Source of the DNA: Liolophura sinensis
Taxonomy: Eukaryota; Mollusca; Polyplacophora; Chitonida; Chitonidae
Direction: 5' to 3'
NCBI RefSeq assembly: GCF_032854445.1
Contig: NC_088305.1
Coordinates: forward strand, 11,287,606-11,351,605
Length of the DNA: 64,000 nucleotides
Below the pieces are notes generated by a model that saw only the letters and a list, made by a program, of their open reading frames with translations, did not search any database and was not told the origin of the DNA. Positions 39,701 to 50,200 of this stretch are shown here, one piece after another (position 1 is the first letter of the stretch; each line of letters starts with the position of its first letter). Both the position numbers and the translations under genes were made by a program.

Positions 39701-40813
39701 AGGGAATAAATGCACAAGTTTTTAAAAACCATATCTTTTACATTACCCAGCATAAAAGAAGATAATATTTTTTTCTGAAAGGTTAATGTGCCCATCAGCA
39801 ATATTTTCAGAAGCTCTCTAATAACTTCACCTTGCTTAGTGTTAAAACTTGATAGTATGATTTTGGATAGAAGTTAACCAATTGGACATCCAGCCTGGTG
39901 TGCGATCAGGTTTGCTGCAATGGAGGGAAAGTCTTACTGGGATCGTTGTCTTGGCTATTTGGATTTATCCCAGTATGTATTCACTGTCTTGAGCCACCAT
40001 TAAGGGCAGCAGAATCTCTGAACACTGTGTTAAGAAATTTTACCTGTGGTTAAAAGAATTAAATGTCTTGTCTCCAGGGCTATTAATAAATGACACGTAA
40101 CTGCCATTTCAAATACAACCGATGCTGCTGAATGCTTCATTTGCATATTAAATAGAGGATGAAATGGGTTATCATTTCCACCATTCACAAGAAGAATATT
40201 TTTGGGCATAATTATTCAACCTTCACAGTGCAATAGTCTACTTATTATTAATATTTGGATAACATGATGACTTTTGTGTATTTGAATGTTTTTATACTGA
40301 ATGTTTTCGCTGCAGGCCTTCACACACAGATTTAAGTTTAGTAAACGTGTATTATGACGTAATCCTGCTGAGTTCGGATTGGAACATCATGAAACAAGAT
40401 ACTTATATTTTGACGTCATGGCATCAGATGATACAAATAAAAATTTAAACATCATTAAAATTTCAATTTAATTTAACTAAAAACTTTGGAAAATATCTGC
40501 CCATATTTCTTGGAATATAACGCAAAAATGATCAGATTTGCTGTGAGAAATTTAGAAGCCGGACCGTATCCCTACTTGGAATGTAATACGTGTGATACAA
40601 CAACAACGCCGGTAAAAATCTATATCTTTCTGTAACATGATACTTACCCAAAACCAGAACTAGAGCTAGATAAGAGTGATTCCTTTCATGCTTTATATTG
40701 TCTTTCTCTGTCTCTCTCCCACCATTTCGTCGGGTCAGTCTACTTCTTCCAGAATTGTTAGATTTCGATGATGTATCCACGTTTTGATTTTGGTTCCTCC
40801 TCTTTGCCGCCAT
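18739..40813 (-). CDS. DPY19-like protein C-mannosyltransferase, 22 exons, 716 aa
   Basis: Multi-pass ER membrane GT-C enzyme; the family transfers mannose from dolichol-phosphate-mannose to tryptophan in WxxW/thrombospondin-type sequences. Exons, 5' to 3' on the minus strand: 40813-40648, 39086-39062, 38615-38528, 35893-35756, 35135-35015, 34005-33912, 32735-32678, 31940-31849, 30478-30406, 29202-29098, 28484-28398, 27658-27602, 27046-26966, 26087-25986, 25189-25118, 24831-24740, 23497-23473, 22966-22847, 21119-20945, 19819-19720, 19486-19361, 18892-18739. All phases agree; total 2151 nt with stop. Family signatures seen: [10 protein letters not shown] (about residues 71-80, acidic luminal-loop motif), [81 protein letters not shown]-like [21 protein letters not shown] and [13 protein letters not shown]. 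The closest match from memory is the DPY19L1/L2 type, and the length fits the family (about 675-720 aa). The intact frame and conserved motifs argue for an active enzyme. Confidence 0.96.
19229..19358. mobile_element. Short foldback element abutting an exon donor
   Basis: The left end GGCCCGTTTCACAAAGCGCA is mirrored by GTTTGTGAAACAAGACCC; the core has mirrored TGGTAAC...GTTACCAT-type words. Its right end lies about 3-5 bp from the donor of DPY19-like exon 21 (exon ends 19361), so the first intronic bases of that intron run straight into the element. Confidence 0.75.
20459..20664 (-). mobile_element. tRNA-headed SINE copy (AAATA-tail family)
   Basis: The tail is on the left (TTTATTTGATTAGTGTTTTACG read on plus) and the head remnant GGTTTAGCATGCTAGTGCAG lies on the minus strand at the right. 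Diverged. In the DPY19-like intron between exons 19 and 20. Confidence 0.8.
20686..20882 (-). mobile_element. SINE copy with target-site duplication (parent of the 24.5-kb copy)
   Basis: Flanked by a 14-bp duplication GATACAATATTGTA (20672-20685 and 20883-20896). Reads head-to-tail on the minus strand; the head is truncated after the CATGAGCTGGACTTGAACTC B-box region. It ends 62 bp before DPY19-like exon 19. Confidence 0.9.
21142..21285 (-). mobile_element. SINE copy, 5'-truncated
   Basis: The tail (TTTATTTATTTATTTGATTG on plus) lies just upstream of DPY19-like exon 19. The body runs to GTTGCTGGCAGACC and carries an internal duplication of the ACTCAAGA...TATTTC segment. Confidence 0.85.
21318..21557 (-). 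mobile_element. Diverged SINE copy
   Basis: Words ATTTATTTATCTGAGTGATG, CCAGCATTATGGTAACATGA and AGGAAGCCAGCATGAGCTAG mark the family. The head region ends near 21555. Confidence 0.8.
21635..21982. mobile_element. MITE interrupted by a SINE
   Basis: TTCTTCAACATTTCCACTTG starts a TTCTTCAACC-family MITE. It is split at 21785-21792 by a SINE (21793-21927) with duplication AAATCAAA and resumes at 21928, ending GCTGCTCTTTCATATACC. Confidence 0.8.
21793..21927 (-). mobile_element. SINE nested in a MITE
   Basis: TTTATTTACCTGATTGGTGT to GGATGCTGCCAGACAC, flanked by the duplicated AAATCAAA of the host MITE. 5'-truncated copy. Confidence 0.85.
22393..22650 (-). mobile_element. Near full-length SINE copy
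   Basis: Contains body words CAAGAATATTTCACTCTTAT, CCATGACGATCCGCAGGTTG and the head CTAACCAACTGAGCTACGCA (A box on the minus strand: TAGCTCAGTTGG). Confidence 0.85.
23035..23165. mobile_element. SINE 3' fragment joined to a MITE fragment
   Basis: TTTATTGATTTGACTGGTGT to CAAGAATATTTCACTTA is a SINE tail. It passes directly into CTGTAACTCAACCTTTTCGT and GGCAATATTCTGTGTAGACTG of the TTCTTCAACC MITE. A low-complexity AAAGTTAAA run follows (23165-23215). Confidence 0.7.
23473..23497 (-). other. 25-nt exon 17 of the DPY19-like gene
   Basis: Acceptor TTCCCTTCATTCTTTCCAG and donor GAG|GTAAGAATC on the minus strand. Phase 2 in and phase 0 out; it encodes the end of Leu then NHSRQYAE, leading into VVYHLLMT. 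Without it, exon 16 joined to exon 18 would hit a stop, so it is needed for the full-length product. Confidence 0.88.
23817..24062 (+). other. Unidentified 81-codon open frame inside a DPY19-like intron
   Basis: Plus-strand ATG to TAG frame, opposite to the host gene, richer in G+C than its surroundings. It predicts a basic N-terminal part and one hydrophobic segment (about residues 43-63: [20 protein letters not shown] region), then [18 protein letters not shown] faint likeness to the membrane-anchor segment of OMA1-type mitochondrial peptidases is from memory only. It may be a retroposed fragment, a stray exon or chance. Confidence 0.25.
24471..24681 (-). mobile_element. SINE copy carrying a 3' transduction
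   Basis: Flanked by a 14-bp duplication GAAATTCTCTAGTA (24457-24470 and 24682-24695). On its 3' side, after the usual (AAATA)n tail, come about 57 bp matching 20628-20685 (ACCACTACGACAGATACAAT and so on) and then a fresh (TAAA)n tail. It ends 45 bp from DPY19-like exon 16. Confidence 0.88.
25340..25985. repeat. Tandem array derived from the exon-14 splice donor
   Basis: On the minus strand the end of DPY19-like exon 14 reads GGATCCTTCA|GTAAGTAATAC. The intron that follows is an array of about 24-bp imperfect copies of this GGATCCTTCAGTAAGTAATA block for about 390 bp. It passes into 54-bp units (25405-25600, about 3.6 copies) that still hold GCAGTAAGTAATAG. At least nine extra GTAAGT words lie downstream of the real donor at 25985. 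Confidence 0.9.
26455..26722 (-). mobile_element. Full-length SINE copy
   Basis: Tail TTATTTATTTATTTGGTTGG on the left; head with A box (minus strand GTGGCTCAGTTGGTCAGC) and B-box region GAGTTCAAGTCCAGCTCATG at the right. Confidence 0.9.
28497..28715. repeat. Minisatellite abutting the acceptor of DPY19-like exon 11
   Basis: About 12 copies of an 18-20-bp unit, ACAGGTGAGCAAAGGATTA on plus, with variants (ACAGGTGAGAAGGATTAAT). It ends about 12 bp before exon 11 (starts 28484 on minus), so it occupies the place of the distal polypyrimidine/branch region. Confidence 0.9.
29512..29782 (-). mobile_element. Full-length SINE copy
   Basis: TATTTATTTATTTGATTGGT tail on the left through to head CTAAACAACTGAGCCACAGA on the right, in the intron between DPY19-like exons 9 and 10. 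Confidence 0.9.
29947..30296. mobile_element. Foldback MITE with TTAAAGGCAA termini
   Basis: CTTAAAGGCAATGAAAACAC on the left is mirrored by TAGTGCTTTCTTTGCCTTTA on the right. Inner TATATGTCTGATGAAAG and CTTTCATCTGATATATA are also inverted, as are GGTTTTAAAACC-like centre words. Confidence 0.85.
30815..31400. repeat. 63-bp minisatellite, nine copies
   Basis: CCACTGTTGTGTAGGA recurs at exactly 63-bp steps from 30851 to 31355. Because 63 is a multiple of three, both strands stay open (198 codons plus, 235 codons minus). It lies in the intron between DPY19-like exons 8 and 9. Confidence 0.95.
31555..31788. mobile_element. MITE with TAATTCTTCTA termini
   Basis: CCGTAATTCTTCTAATTTTT on the left is mirrored by AACTAGAAGAATTAAGG on the right. 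A copy in the opposite orientation lies at 59775-59985. Confidence 0.65.
31960..32150 (-). mobile_element. Diverged SINE copy
   Basis: ACTCCATTGGTGTTTTACGA to GAGAGGAAGCCAGCATGAGC and TTCTTTGGTCATAGCACCGTG. Internal deletion of the CCAGCATTATGG segment. Starts 20 bp upstream of DPY19-like exon 8. Confidence 0.75.
32307..32435 (-). mobile_element. 5'-truncated SINE copy
   Basis: TTTATTTATTTATTTGACTT tail to ACCTTCCCACATATGGCCG; the head is missing. Confidence 0.8.
32904..32998. repeat. About 25-bp tandem repeat, four copies
   Basis: ACATATGTTCTAAAATGCA recurs four times (AGGCA/AAGCA/AAGCAA spacers) in the intron between DPY19-like exons 6 and 7. Confidence 0.95.
37208..37432 (-). mobile_element. 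SINE copy
   Basis: GTTATTTGATTGGTGTGTTA to CAGCATGAGCTGGACTTGAA and GGCCATGGAGGCCCCCTTG; a degenerate head with A box partly lost. Confidence 0.85.
38405..38500 (-). mobile_element. SINE 3' fragment
   Basis: GATTTATTTCTGAGTTTTAC, ACTCAAAAAAAAATTTCACTT and GAATTATGGTGGGAGGAAA are family words; truncated within the body, about 28 bp from DPY19-like exon 3. Confidence 0.7.
39112..39255. mobile_element. SINE-related repeat, variant family
   Basis: TTTATTTCATTGGTGCCATA, then TGGTAAACCACAGACTTTTGG and GAACTTTCTGAGCG. It resembles 54075-54252 and shares only the 3' part with the main SINE family. A tail-only fragment (ACACCAATCAAATAAATAAA) lies on the plus strand at 39651-39678. Confidence 0.6.
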
Positions 40814-41245
40814 GTTTACGAAAAGCCATCTCTTTCGTTAGTCGGTATTTTCCGACATTTTCCGTACCTGTCAACATTATTTGTTTAAACCCTTATCATT
40901 TACTTCTAATGTCTTTGTTTTCCCGAAAAGTGTCAAAGTAATTCACTATTAAAAGATTAGTTTATTTCATTCGAGAAATAAATGAAAAGTTGATCGTTTA
41001 AATGGACAGGTGCCCGTTCCGAAAATTTCTATATTTGGAACGCCTCGCGCGTTGCCCAGGACAACCAGGTAGTTGACAGCTAAGGAGGCAACGTGCTACA
41101 GTCTAGTAAATCGTTTACATGTAGCTTTCTTAACAGGGTGCTATATGAATGCAAGCGCTTTGCTCTCTGACTCTAAAAGTACATGGTACATGGTGTACGT
41201 CGTACATTGAGAAGAAAATAACTACTGACGCATTATTCAGACGAA
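40814..41245. promoter_or_regulatory. Divergent promoter region
   Basis: 432 bp separate the start codons of the DPY19-like gene (minus, ATG at 40813-40811) and the IPGYTGC-protein gene (plus, ATG at 41246). Both 5' UTRs and promoters must fit here or overlap unseen upstream exons. No clear TATA box is placed for either gene; the stretch at 41035-41060 (AACGCCTCGCGCGTTGCCC) is CpG-rich for this window. Confidence 0.7.
41051..41065 (+). promoter_or_regulatory. RFX X-box-like site
   Basis: GTTGCCCAGGACAAC fits the X-box layout (GTNRCC, short spacer, RGYAAC) with one mismatch in the second half-site. It lies about 180 bp before the ATG of the putative axonemal gene. RFX factors drive ciliary genes in animals. 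Confidence 0.5.
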
Positions 41246-44200
41246 ATGACGGGGATGGACGTTGTCAGCAAATCGATGGACGAGGGTCACACGAGGCGCA
41301 ATTATCGCCCAAAGTCAGAAATACCTGCCTTTTTGAGGTCAGACCCTCAGTGTAAACTGAGTGAAGAAAAAGCAAAGGAAATTGAAGATAAGAGGAGGTT
41401 CAGACTCATGAAATTCCCCACGCTGAGTGGAAGATTTGACTTTGATTCTTTTCAGAAAGACATTCGTAAATATCCTGGCTTCAAACGCTGGAACGAAGAA
41501 GGAGATTTTAGACCCAGTGTACCATGCAGAGACTATGACAATATCGTGGACCCAGTGTCAGGTTTTGTGAGTGCTGGCGGGGATGTGGACCGTAACACTG
41601 GGCATTCTAAAATTAAATCTTTGGTACAGTTACAGAATACACCTAATTCTACCGAACCTTCTAAAATACATTCGGTTAGGTCACACAGTGCACTCGTACC
41701 AACAGAGACCAACAAAAGTCTGCAATATGAACCTGGGATGCCAACTTTGTGGAACAGCAGGAAAATACCTGATGCCAGACTCCGTGCCGATTTAGGGGGT
41801 AAATGTTGTAATTTTCAGTTGGTGTGGTTTGTTTAATGATGTATTTCCCTGTGTAATAATAACAGCATACACATTTATGATAATTCATTGCATATTGAAT
41901 TTCATCATGTGGATGAAAATTTTTTTACATGCGCCATTATTACGCCATTATATAAGGTGAAGGAAAACATGAAATGAAAAAGACATATAGCATTTAAGAT
42001 GAACCACAAAAAAAAACATATGCAATATAATACATGTTAAGATAAATTCCAGTAAATCTTTTTACCACTTTTATGTACGGTTTATGTTGTGTGTATATTT
42101 ATGTATATGTTTAAAAATCTGTTCTGTTTTTAAGGATGTAAAGTATCAATTTTTGAATCCTTCATTTATTCAAGTTTAGTACTGTGACGAGAAATTCTGA
42201 AAAACAGAGGTGAGAGTAAAATATTAATGTTGAGCTATCACTACTTTGTATTACAGGGTGGACAAGTGCAAAGGACCCACGGCTTCCAGAAAAACCTAAG
42301 CTAAGAGGAACTTTGGTAAGTATTATCTAAGTAAATTTCTTGTCCTTCGTTCAGTATTTAATTATTTATTTGGTTAGTGTTTCACGACGTACTCAAGAAT
42401 ATTTCACTTATACCACGGCAGCCAGCATTATGGTGGGAGGAAACCGCACAGAACCCAGGTAATACCTACGGTCATCTGCAGGTTACTGGTTGACCTTTCC
42501 ACGTACCGCCGGAGAGGAAGCCATCAGCATGAGCTGGACTTGAACTCATAGCGACTGCATTGGTGAGAGGCTCCTGAGTCATTACGCTGCCCTAGCACGC
42601 TAACCAACTGAGCCACGAAGGCACCCTAATTTCTTCAGTAAGACATGGCCTTGGATCAGAAAGTTTGTTGGGTACCTGGGTGAAGTGTAATTCTTTAAAC
42701 TTAGCACTCCAGGGTCCCAACCACCATCGCATAACCTGAAATATTTTTTGAGTATTTGTATATGCAGGGTTGTAGGCTATTAAAATATTTAAATAAATCA
42801 GATGGTTTATCATCTTCAAAATGCCTTCGATAATTACCCCAACAAGTCATGAAGTCGTGACACATGGCAATATAGCATGACATTGTAACTCTGGAATGAA
42901 ACAAAGCATGGAGAAGTTAATAGTGCACCATTAATTAGTTTGGTCTACAATTTTGTTTCCAGACAATCCCAAAGCCAGTTGTAGAACAGAGCAAGGAGAA
43001 TAGGGATCAACTTTCCCTGAATTACATGTACACAACATCTACTTCGAGGTAAGTGTTTCATGTCACATACATGTTCAGCTTGTTTTGCAGGTGAAATTCT
43101 ACTGTAAGTCACACTTCGAAAAAGTCCGCAGTTACTTGCCAATGGTCAGTGGTTTTCTCCAGCAGTCAATTAATGTATCGTAAAGCCGATATCCCCAACA
43201 AATTTGAAAAATAAAAGGAGCTACCATGTTTAAAATAGAGGGTCTTTTCTTTGCCTCAGCAGAGATGTATCATTGCATTCAGTGTGTACAAATTTTAACT
43301 TGTGTCTAAATCCTCGTTTGTTTTGAATACTCGTGTTCAAATGTAACTTGGCATGTTGTGTTTTGAGATTTTTAATCTACTGCTCTTTTGATGGAACTAT
43401 TTCCAAATCTGAAGGGTGGTTTGGTTGGAAAGGCAGTTGGTGCTGAGCATCAAGTTAGGTGATTGTTTAGGGGCCAGTGTTTGTGAAATGATTGCTCCAT
43501 AGAGAAAAAGTTCCCTCTGACTCCCTGGTTCCACTGCCTATGATCAATACTGAAAGAGTGCTGACACTGACTAGAATTTAATTAATGGAAGTGTTTAATT
43601 CAGGTGGCAGTCTCTTTGGTACATGTAAAAGCAAAAACAGTTTGCTGAAAAGCAAAAGATTGCATCAGTTAAAATGAAGGGAACATCAGGAGAGGCCACT
43701 GATAATTGTCTCTTAAGATATGTTTACTTGTATGATTAGCTTTTTGTTCATGGAGTTACATGCAAATATGGTCATATTGTAAGATGTTTGAGAGCGGTAG
43801 ATCCAGGGTCAATCCTGGGTCCAGTCACACCTAAGGCATTAAAAGAGGAAGTTGTAACTTCCTCGCTTCACTTGGCGTTCAGCATGAAGGGGATAGTGCA
43901 ATGACTGGTTGACCAGTATCAGTATAATGGCTTGGGCGGGTTGACTTACTTGCCTTTGGTAAGGCATCTCAGTGAAGCAGGACTAGATAAAAGAGCAGTG
44001 GAAATCCGTCCTGCAACAAGGAGGCACATTGCATCCACTCTAAGGATTCCTTCGTCGTCATAGGACTGAAAAATTTTTGAGTACGACGTTAAACCCCAAG
44101 CACTCACTCACTCTCTCAAATTGTAAGGTATGGACTATACTGCCAATTGCCAGGTACTCAGACATCACATTGATATTCAGACAGTGTTTGAGAACAGTGT

Positions 44201-47200
44201 TTAAGTATTTTTTACTTGTTGGTATTAAGAGCTATTCCTACATTAAAAACTATTTTGACATCAGAAACCCTGAATACCAGCTACCCTAATTCCTCAACCT
44301 TTTGGAATATGAAAGAGCAAAGTTCAGTGCAATTTATGCACATTTTTAATTTGATTTTGGAGAACAACATTGGTTTGACTGGCCAGTTTCAGTGCTTCAC
44401 AAAAAGCATAATTTTATCAGTTTACACAGAATAATGCCTTTAGACTATACATGAAGAAACAACTTGCCAATGTGCGAAAAGGTTGAAGAATTACAATATG
44501 CGGTTCATGAAACACTAAATAGAATTCAAACATTTGAAAGCATTTAACTTCAGTAAAAAAAATCCCCAAAAAATCAAAGGAAAGTATTTTTACACGTTAG
44601 AGATGATGCCTTTCTGATGAGCCTCACCCTACATGATATAAAATTTTACCCACAAACTGGCATTTTTAGAGGTAAATAACTGTCACAAAATTTTATTTTT
44701 GGTGCTGAAACTTTTGTCATGGACAAAATTTATTGTCATTTAGGTTACTTCATTTTTTAGTTTTAGCTTTCTTTTTCACTTTAATATGTGTACTTATTCA
44801 GAGTTATGATATTTTTATATTACAGACAGTACAGGGAAGTACCGTGGGATGAGATGTTACAAGCTAAGACGTGGATGCCTGCAAGCACCCTGGAGCAGAG
44901 GCCAGACATGATCTCACACAGATTCTCTACCAAGAAATATGACGCCGTGCCACAGGACTGGCAGGTCAGCTTACCTCATTTGGCCTTTTTTTTTTATTTG
45001 GTTTAAATGTATACAGAATACACCCTGATTGGCTGGCAGTGGAGATAGCATTTCCTGGGTTAAACCCTGCAACTTTTGTCACGCTTGAATAAATATGTCA
45101 TATATAAGATTCAGCTTATCTCAACTTATCTCACACCAGCCAATCAGAAAGGATTCAGTATCCCTGAATTTTGTCACTGATACAATATGGCACCTGTATA
45201 TATTATGAGGAAATCAGAGTGCCACACAGTGAAACCAGCTTGCTATCAAAGCCACCAGAACAATGGATTAGCAATGGAATTTTCAAAAATTTCCTCCGCA
45301 GGCTGGCCGGAATTGTGGCATTGTGTCAGGTGGTTTGAAAATGCGGAACTTGCAAAACTCCTTCCTGCTTGTATCAAGATGATCCAAAGCTGTGAACTCA
45401 TTTGTTATTTCCTTTATTACTTCACAATTATCGGTGCATGTGTGCTCATAAAACATATATCAAGTACACACGCACTGCAACGTTACAGATGAAAACGATG
45501 CGTTCTACTGTCTTTTCCCATTGTTTTCTTGAAACTTTGGGAGAAAAATTTTCTCCCTAAAAAACATGGCTTTGTGGATTTCAACCTGATGGTGTCATCT
45601 TGTGAGATTTGTTAAAAAGGCTCTCTGACAAGGTGCCAGTTTCTTTCGTTTCTAAACTGGGCGGCTCTTTTATGTACATCTGGCACAGTTTTAGCAGTGA
45701 TCACTGGTCGGTTAATTTTATATTTTCAGTAAAATAATAGAGCTATAAAACTTTACAAGCATAACTATCGTTATAAATAAAAATAAATATAAATATAAAT
45801 AAAAATATATATATTATAAAATATAAATAAAAATAAATGGGAAAATTCATCTTCTTATTCTGCCAGATCTTAATATCTTTGTTGTGATTTTTCTGGGGAT
45901 TTTTTTTACGGCTTTCCGATCAGGTATAAATGTGCTGCAACAGAATAAATTGCTGCAAACAGTCCACATTTCCCACAAATTAGATGATTTTTCAGTTTGA
46001 TTTTAATTTTTATACCCTCCTCGGCCACACTGGAAAAAGATTCATTCTGCCAGTAAAACAGAAATTTTCACTGATGTGGCCTAAATTAAACTAATGCACA
46101 AACTACATCTTGTGTCAAACTATGCTGCTGCTCTCTTTTTAGGCAACTGGGAGAAGTTGGGACTGGTTTCAAGGAAGGCAAACTTACTATGGCAACAGAC
46201 CTGTCACTTTGTGAGTTCTCAAAATTTCCGAGCGGTAAAGATTGTAGAAATTTTTTATATGAACAGCACAAGAATATGCACAGTTGCCTTCAGTTGTTAT
46301 CGAATGATCCTCGGGAATGTCACATTGCTAATGCCAAAGTGCAATGTGAAATATATTTGGCGCAGTCGAAAAAAAATAAAAAAATAAAAGATATATAAAC
46401 ATTGAAGGTGTATAATATATGAAATTTCTCTAGCAGGTATATTTTGTATACTGAAGTCTAATTGTTTTACTGGTTTGTTTTCTTGTAGTTGTAGCCCTTG
46501 TCCCAGAAAACAACAGATTCCCTTGTACAGGTGAGTAGGTTTTTGGCATGGAGATACTTTGCCAATAAGTTTATGCAACTTGTATCAAATTTATGCAACA
46601 AAATTTTTGTTTAATACAAAATTGTTTAATACAAAATACAGTTAGATACTGCAGGATCACTTGTTGATGGAAATTCTCTCAAAAATATGAGAAAAAACAT
46701 CACTAGACCAAATGAATATATGCATTAATAAAATATCTCACAGAAAATTTAAAAAGGATAATACATTTATACTTTTGTAATGTAGCACAACCAAGATATT
46801 GCAGTTCAAAATAAACATAATTGTGCACATGGAGACAATGAAGGCATGCTTTCAGTTTTAACCAATCAGTTGCTGGTTATTTCTATAACTCACGTGGCCC
46901 AAATGTGTGTTTTACCTTTTTTTAATTTTTTTTTGTTTTGATTTGTTTTTTTTTTTGATTGGTGTTTTACCCTGACTCAAGAATATTTCACTTATACGAC
47001 GGTGGCCAGCATTATGGTGGGGGAAACCCACGACCATCCGCAAGTTGCTCACAGACCTTGCCACGTAAGGCTGGAGAGGAAGCCAGCATGAGCTGGACTT
47101 GAACTCACAGCGACCGCATTGGTGAGAGACTTCTGGGTCATTATGCTGCACTAGCGCGCTAACCAACTGAGCCACGGAGGCCCCTGTTTTACCTTTTAAT

Positions 47201-50200
47201 CACATGTGCGTGTAGTTCAAGAGACATGACATTGTGTTTCCAGTTGCTGGAACATGACGCATCCCATGGCTTTGTAAGAATTCTTGATCAAAAGTGGATT
47301 TATAGAGTTGGCAAACAAGTCAGAAAAAATATCATTGACTATTCAGGTCTGTTCCTACCCCTCTTCTGAAATAATTCAAGCTATATTATTTGATGTCTTT
47401 TCTTGTAATAAATATGAGAGATTATTTTCTGTCTTGCTTTTTGTTCGTAAAATCACATACAAAAGTATGGAATAACTTAGAGATGTCTAATCACATCAAT
47501 TAGGCAAGCAATCATGTTTTCAGTCAAGCAGACATATCTCATCAAATCCTTTTATGATTGCTCTTCTTCACCTTCCAGTGGCTGCACAGGGGGAGACAAC
47601 TTGGAGGAGATTGATCATCCTGGGGTAGGGTTTGAGCCATACACGGTCAAGCGAGTGGACATTCCCAGATATGTGGAGACTGGACAGTACGTACACAGCT
47701 CTTGAACTAGTTAATTGTTCAAGTTAATTTTTGCAAGTTAATTCTCATCCATTTAAAGGACAAGACAGCACCGGGCTAAAACATATTTCAGTCGAAAGCA
47801 GGATGGTCAAGCTTTCTAAAAAGTATCATACTCTATTATTTGATGAGATTTCAACGATTAACATGTAGAACAAAATGGCAATACTGCACAAATGGCTGGT
47901 GTGAATTGAGGTAGACATGTTAAGAATTTTATCCAATCAAACACATTGCTATCAAATTGCGTGGCTTAAGCTGTGGCGTAACCTTTACCCACTCACTCCA
48001 TGAAGTGACATATGATAACACAGAACTACTGCATAAGACATCAGTTTGAGATCGTTTACAATGATTTAGTCATTTGAAGCTGAAGGGCCATTTTGTGCAG
48101 TGTTGTGGGATAGGTGTATATCATTTACAGACCAGCACAGGTGTAAAATTAGTTGATTTACAAGCAAGTGTTTAGTTTCTAAACACTAAACAAATATCAG
48201 AGTGAGTGCAAAATTCATTAGGGATTCTGTTTTCTTTTGTAAAATACAGTAAAATTATTGAATCGCCGTGTTCAAACCGAGGTGCTTTCTCTGATGTCCG
48301 TGATAACTATAACATTGAAGGATAAAATCCAGAGAAAGTTGAGTGCTTAGATCAGCCTTGGAGGTGTTTAGATTTATTTCCATTTTTTTTCCAGAATTGA
48401 GCGTGAATCTAGTTGTTCAACAATCCATTTGTAATTTGTAAACTTTTAATAGGGGTCAAAATCACGAGCATAGACCCTCCGGAGGCTATGACCTGAATCA
48501 GAAAATACCCCGGCCATGCAACCATAGCTAGGCTATTTAAACAGGGTCACTGGAGTTACTTGTAAATGATATAGTAGGTCTGCTGTATCAACAGTTCAGG
48601 CAGTGGAAGAAAAATTCTTCCAGTATGTCCAGTTTCCTAGAAAACGGTGTTTATAACTTGGGCCTTCATCGCTGCAGTCCACTACTTTTATCTGCCATAG
48701 GCTACTGCTTAAGCCATTGTACGGAAAATACCTTCGACGATAGAAAGCTAAAGTAAACGTGGCATAACCTTGCCCTCGATAATGGAGACGTGCTGGAGCT
48801 GTGTCAAGACAAAGTTTCACGAAACTTTTAATGGGTTGAAAAAAAATCTAAAAACATGTTTAATGGCGGGTTAGGATTCTGTGAAGGGTAGTCTTTCAGT
48901 GGACGTAAACAAATGTAATTATCATATCAGTTGTCTTCATTGTTGTCTCATAACTAGAATGTTTCATTCATGTAATTAAAGCCAAAAAAAAGCTAAAATA
49001 TGAAGTAAAGTTCATCATTAAGAAAACTAAAAACTATGCGGAAAAATACTTTCGTTTATTTCTTTCAGAATTTTTTGGAGAATGTTGAAAGGCATTAAAA
49101 TATTTGAAAATTATGGTGGGCTTTATAAGCCATACTGACGGTATCTGGGAATTCTGATGTCACATCGCCTTTTTTTCGTGATGTTCACCATAGGGAAGGA
49201 ATTTTTTTGGGAACATTATTTCAGTAATCATGGGTAAAAAGAGTTATTCCAACATTCAGTGTCATGTTTAAAGTTGGATAAACTTCCTGTGACGTCAGAG
49301 TTCCTAACCTCGGATAGTATGGTCCATAAAGCCCACAACAGAAGTCAAATATTTGAACGCCGTTAACTGTTTTCACAAAAATCTAAAAAAAAATAAAGGA
49401 AAGTATGTATATGCATAGTTTTAAATGGTCTACTCAGTGATGACTACCTTGATTTTTAGAGGTTTTTTCTTTTAATTCAGTATAAGTTCAGATACCAGCA
49501 GTGATTTCAAGCATGTTTGATGTAAAAACAAAAAGGGTCCTTCATGTGAACAATTTTGTGGATAGTGAGACAGCAATTACATTTGTTTTTAACTTGTATA
49601 AAACAAACTTGTGTCGTACCATTTTTTCACTTTGCTAATGATAAGAATTATTTTAATATATCGTATACCTGTATGTATTGTACATTTATTCACGGATATG
49701 TTTGATATTTTCAGTCGACCTAATATCCCAGGTTATACCGACTGTACCCTTTACCATGGTCAGTGGGCCCCTATGTATTGTACATTTATTCACGGATATG
49801 TTTGCTATTTTCAATCGACCTGATATCCCAGGCTACACCGGCTGTACCCTTTACCGTGGTCAGTGGGCCCCTATATATTGTACATTTATTCACGGATATG
49901 TTTGCTATTTTCAATCGACCTGATATCCCAGGCTATACCGGCTGTACCCTTTACCATGGTCAGTGGGCCCCTATGTATTGTACATTTATTCACGGATATG
50001 TTTGCTATTTTCAGTCGACCTGATATCCCAGGCTACACCGGCTGTACCCTTTACCGTGGTCAGTGGGCCCCTATGTATTGTGCATTTATTCACGGATATG
50101 TTTGCTATTTTCAGTCGACCTGATATCCCAGGCTACACCGGCTGTACCCTTTACCGTGGTCAGTGGGCCCCTATGTATTGTGCATTTATTCACGGATATG

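Noticed and set aside
46495-46530. Shorter form of exon 6 of the axonemal-protein gene starting at CCC
   Set aside because: It would be phase 0 and leave exon 7 in a frame with an early stop. Starting at 46489 and including exon 5 (46143-46210) makes all phases agree.
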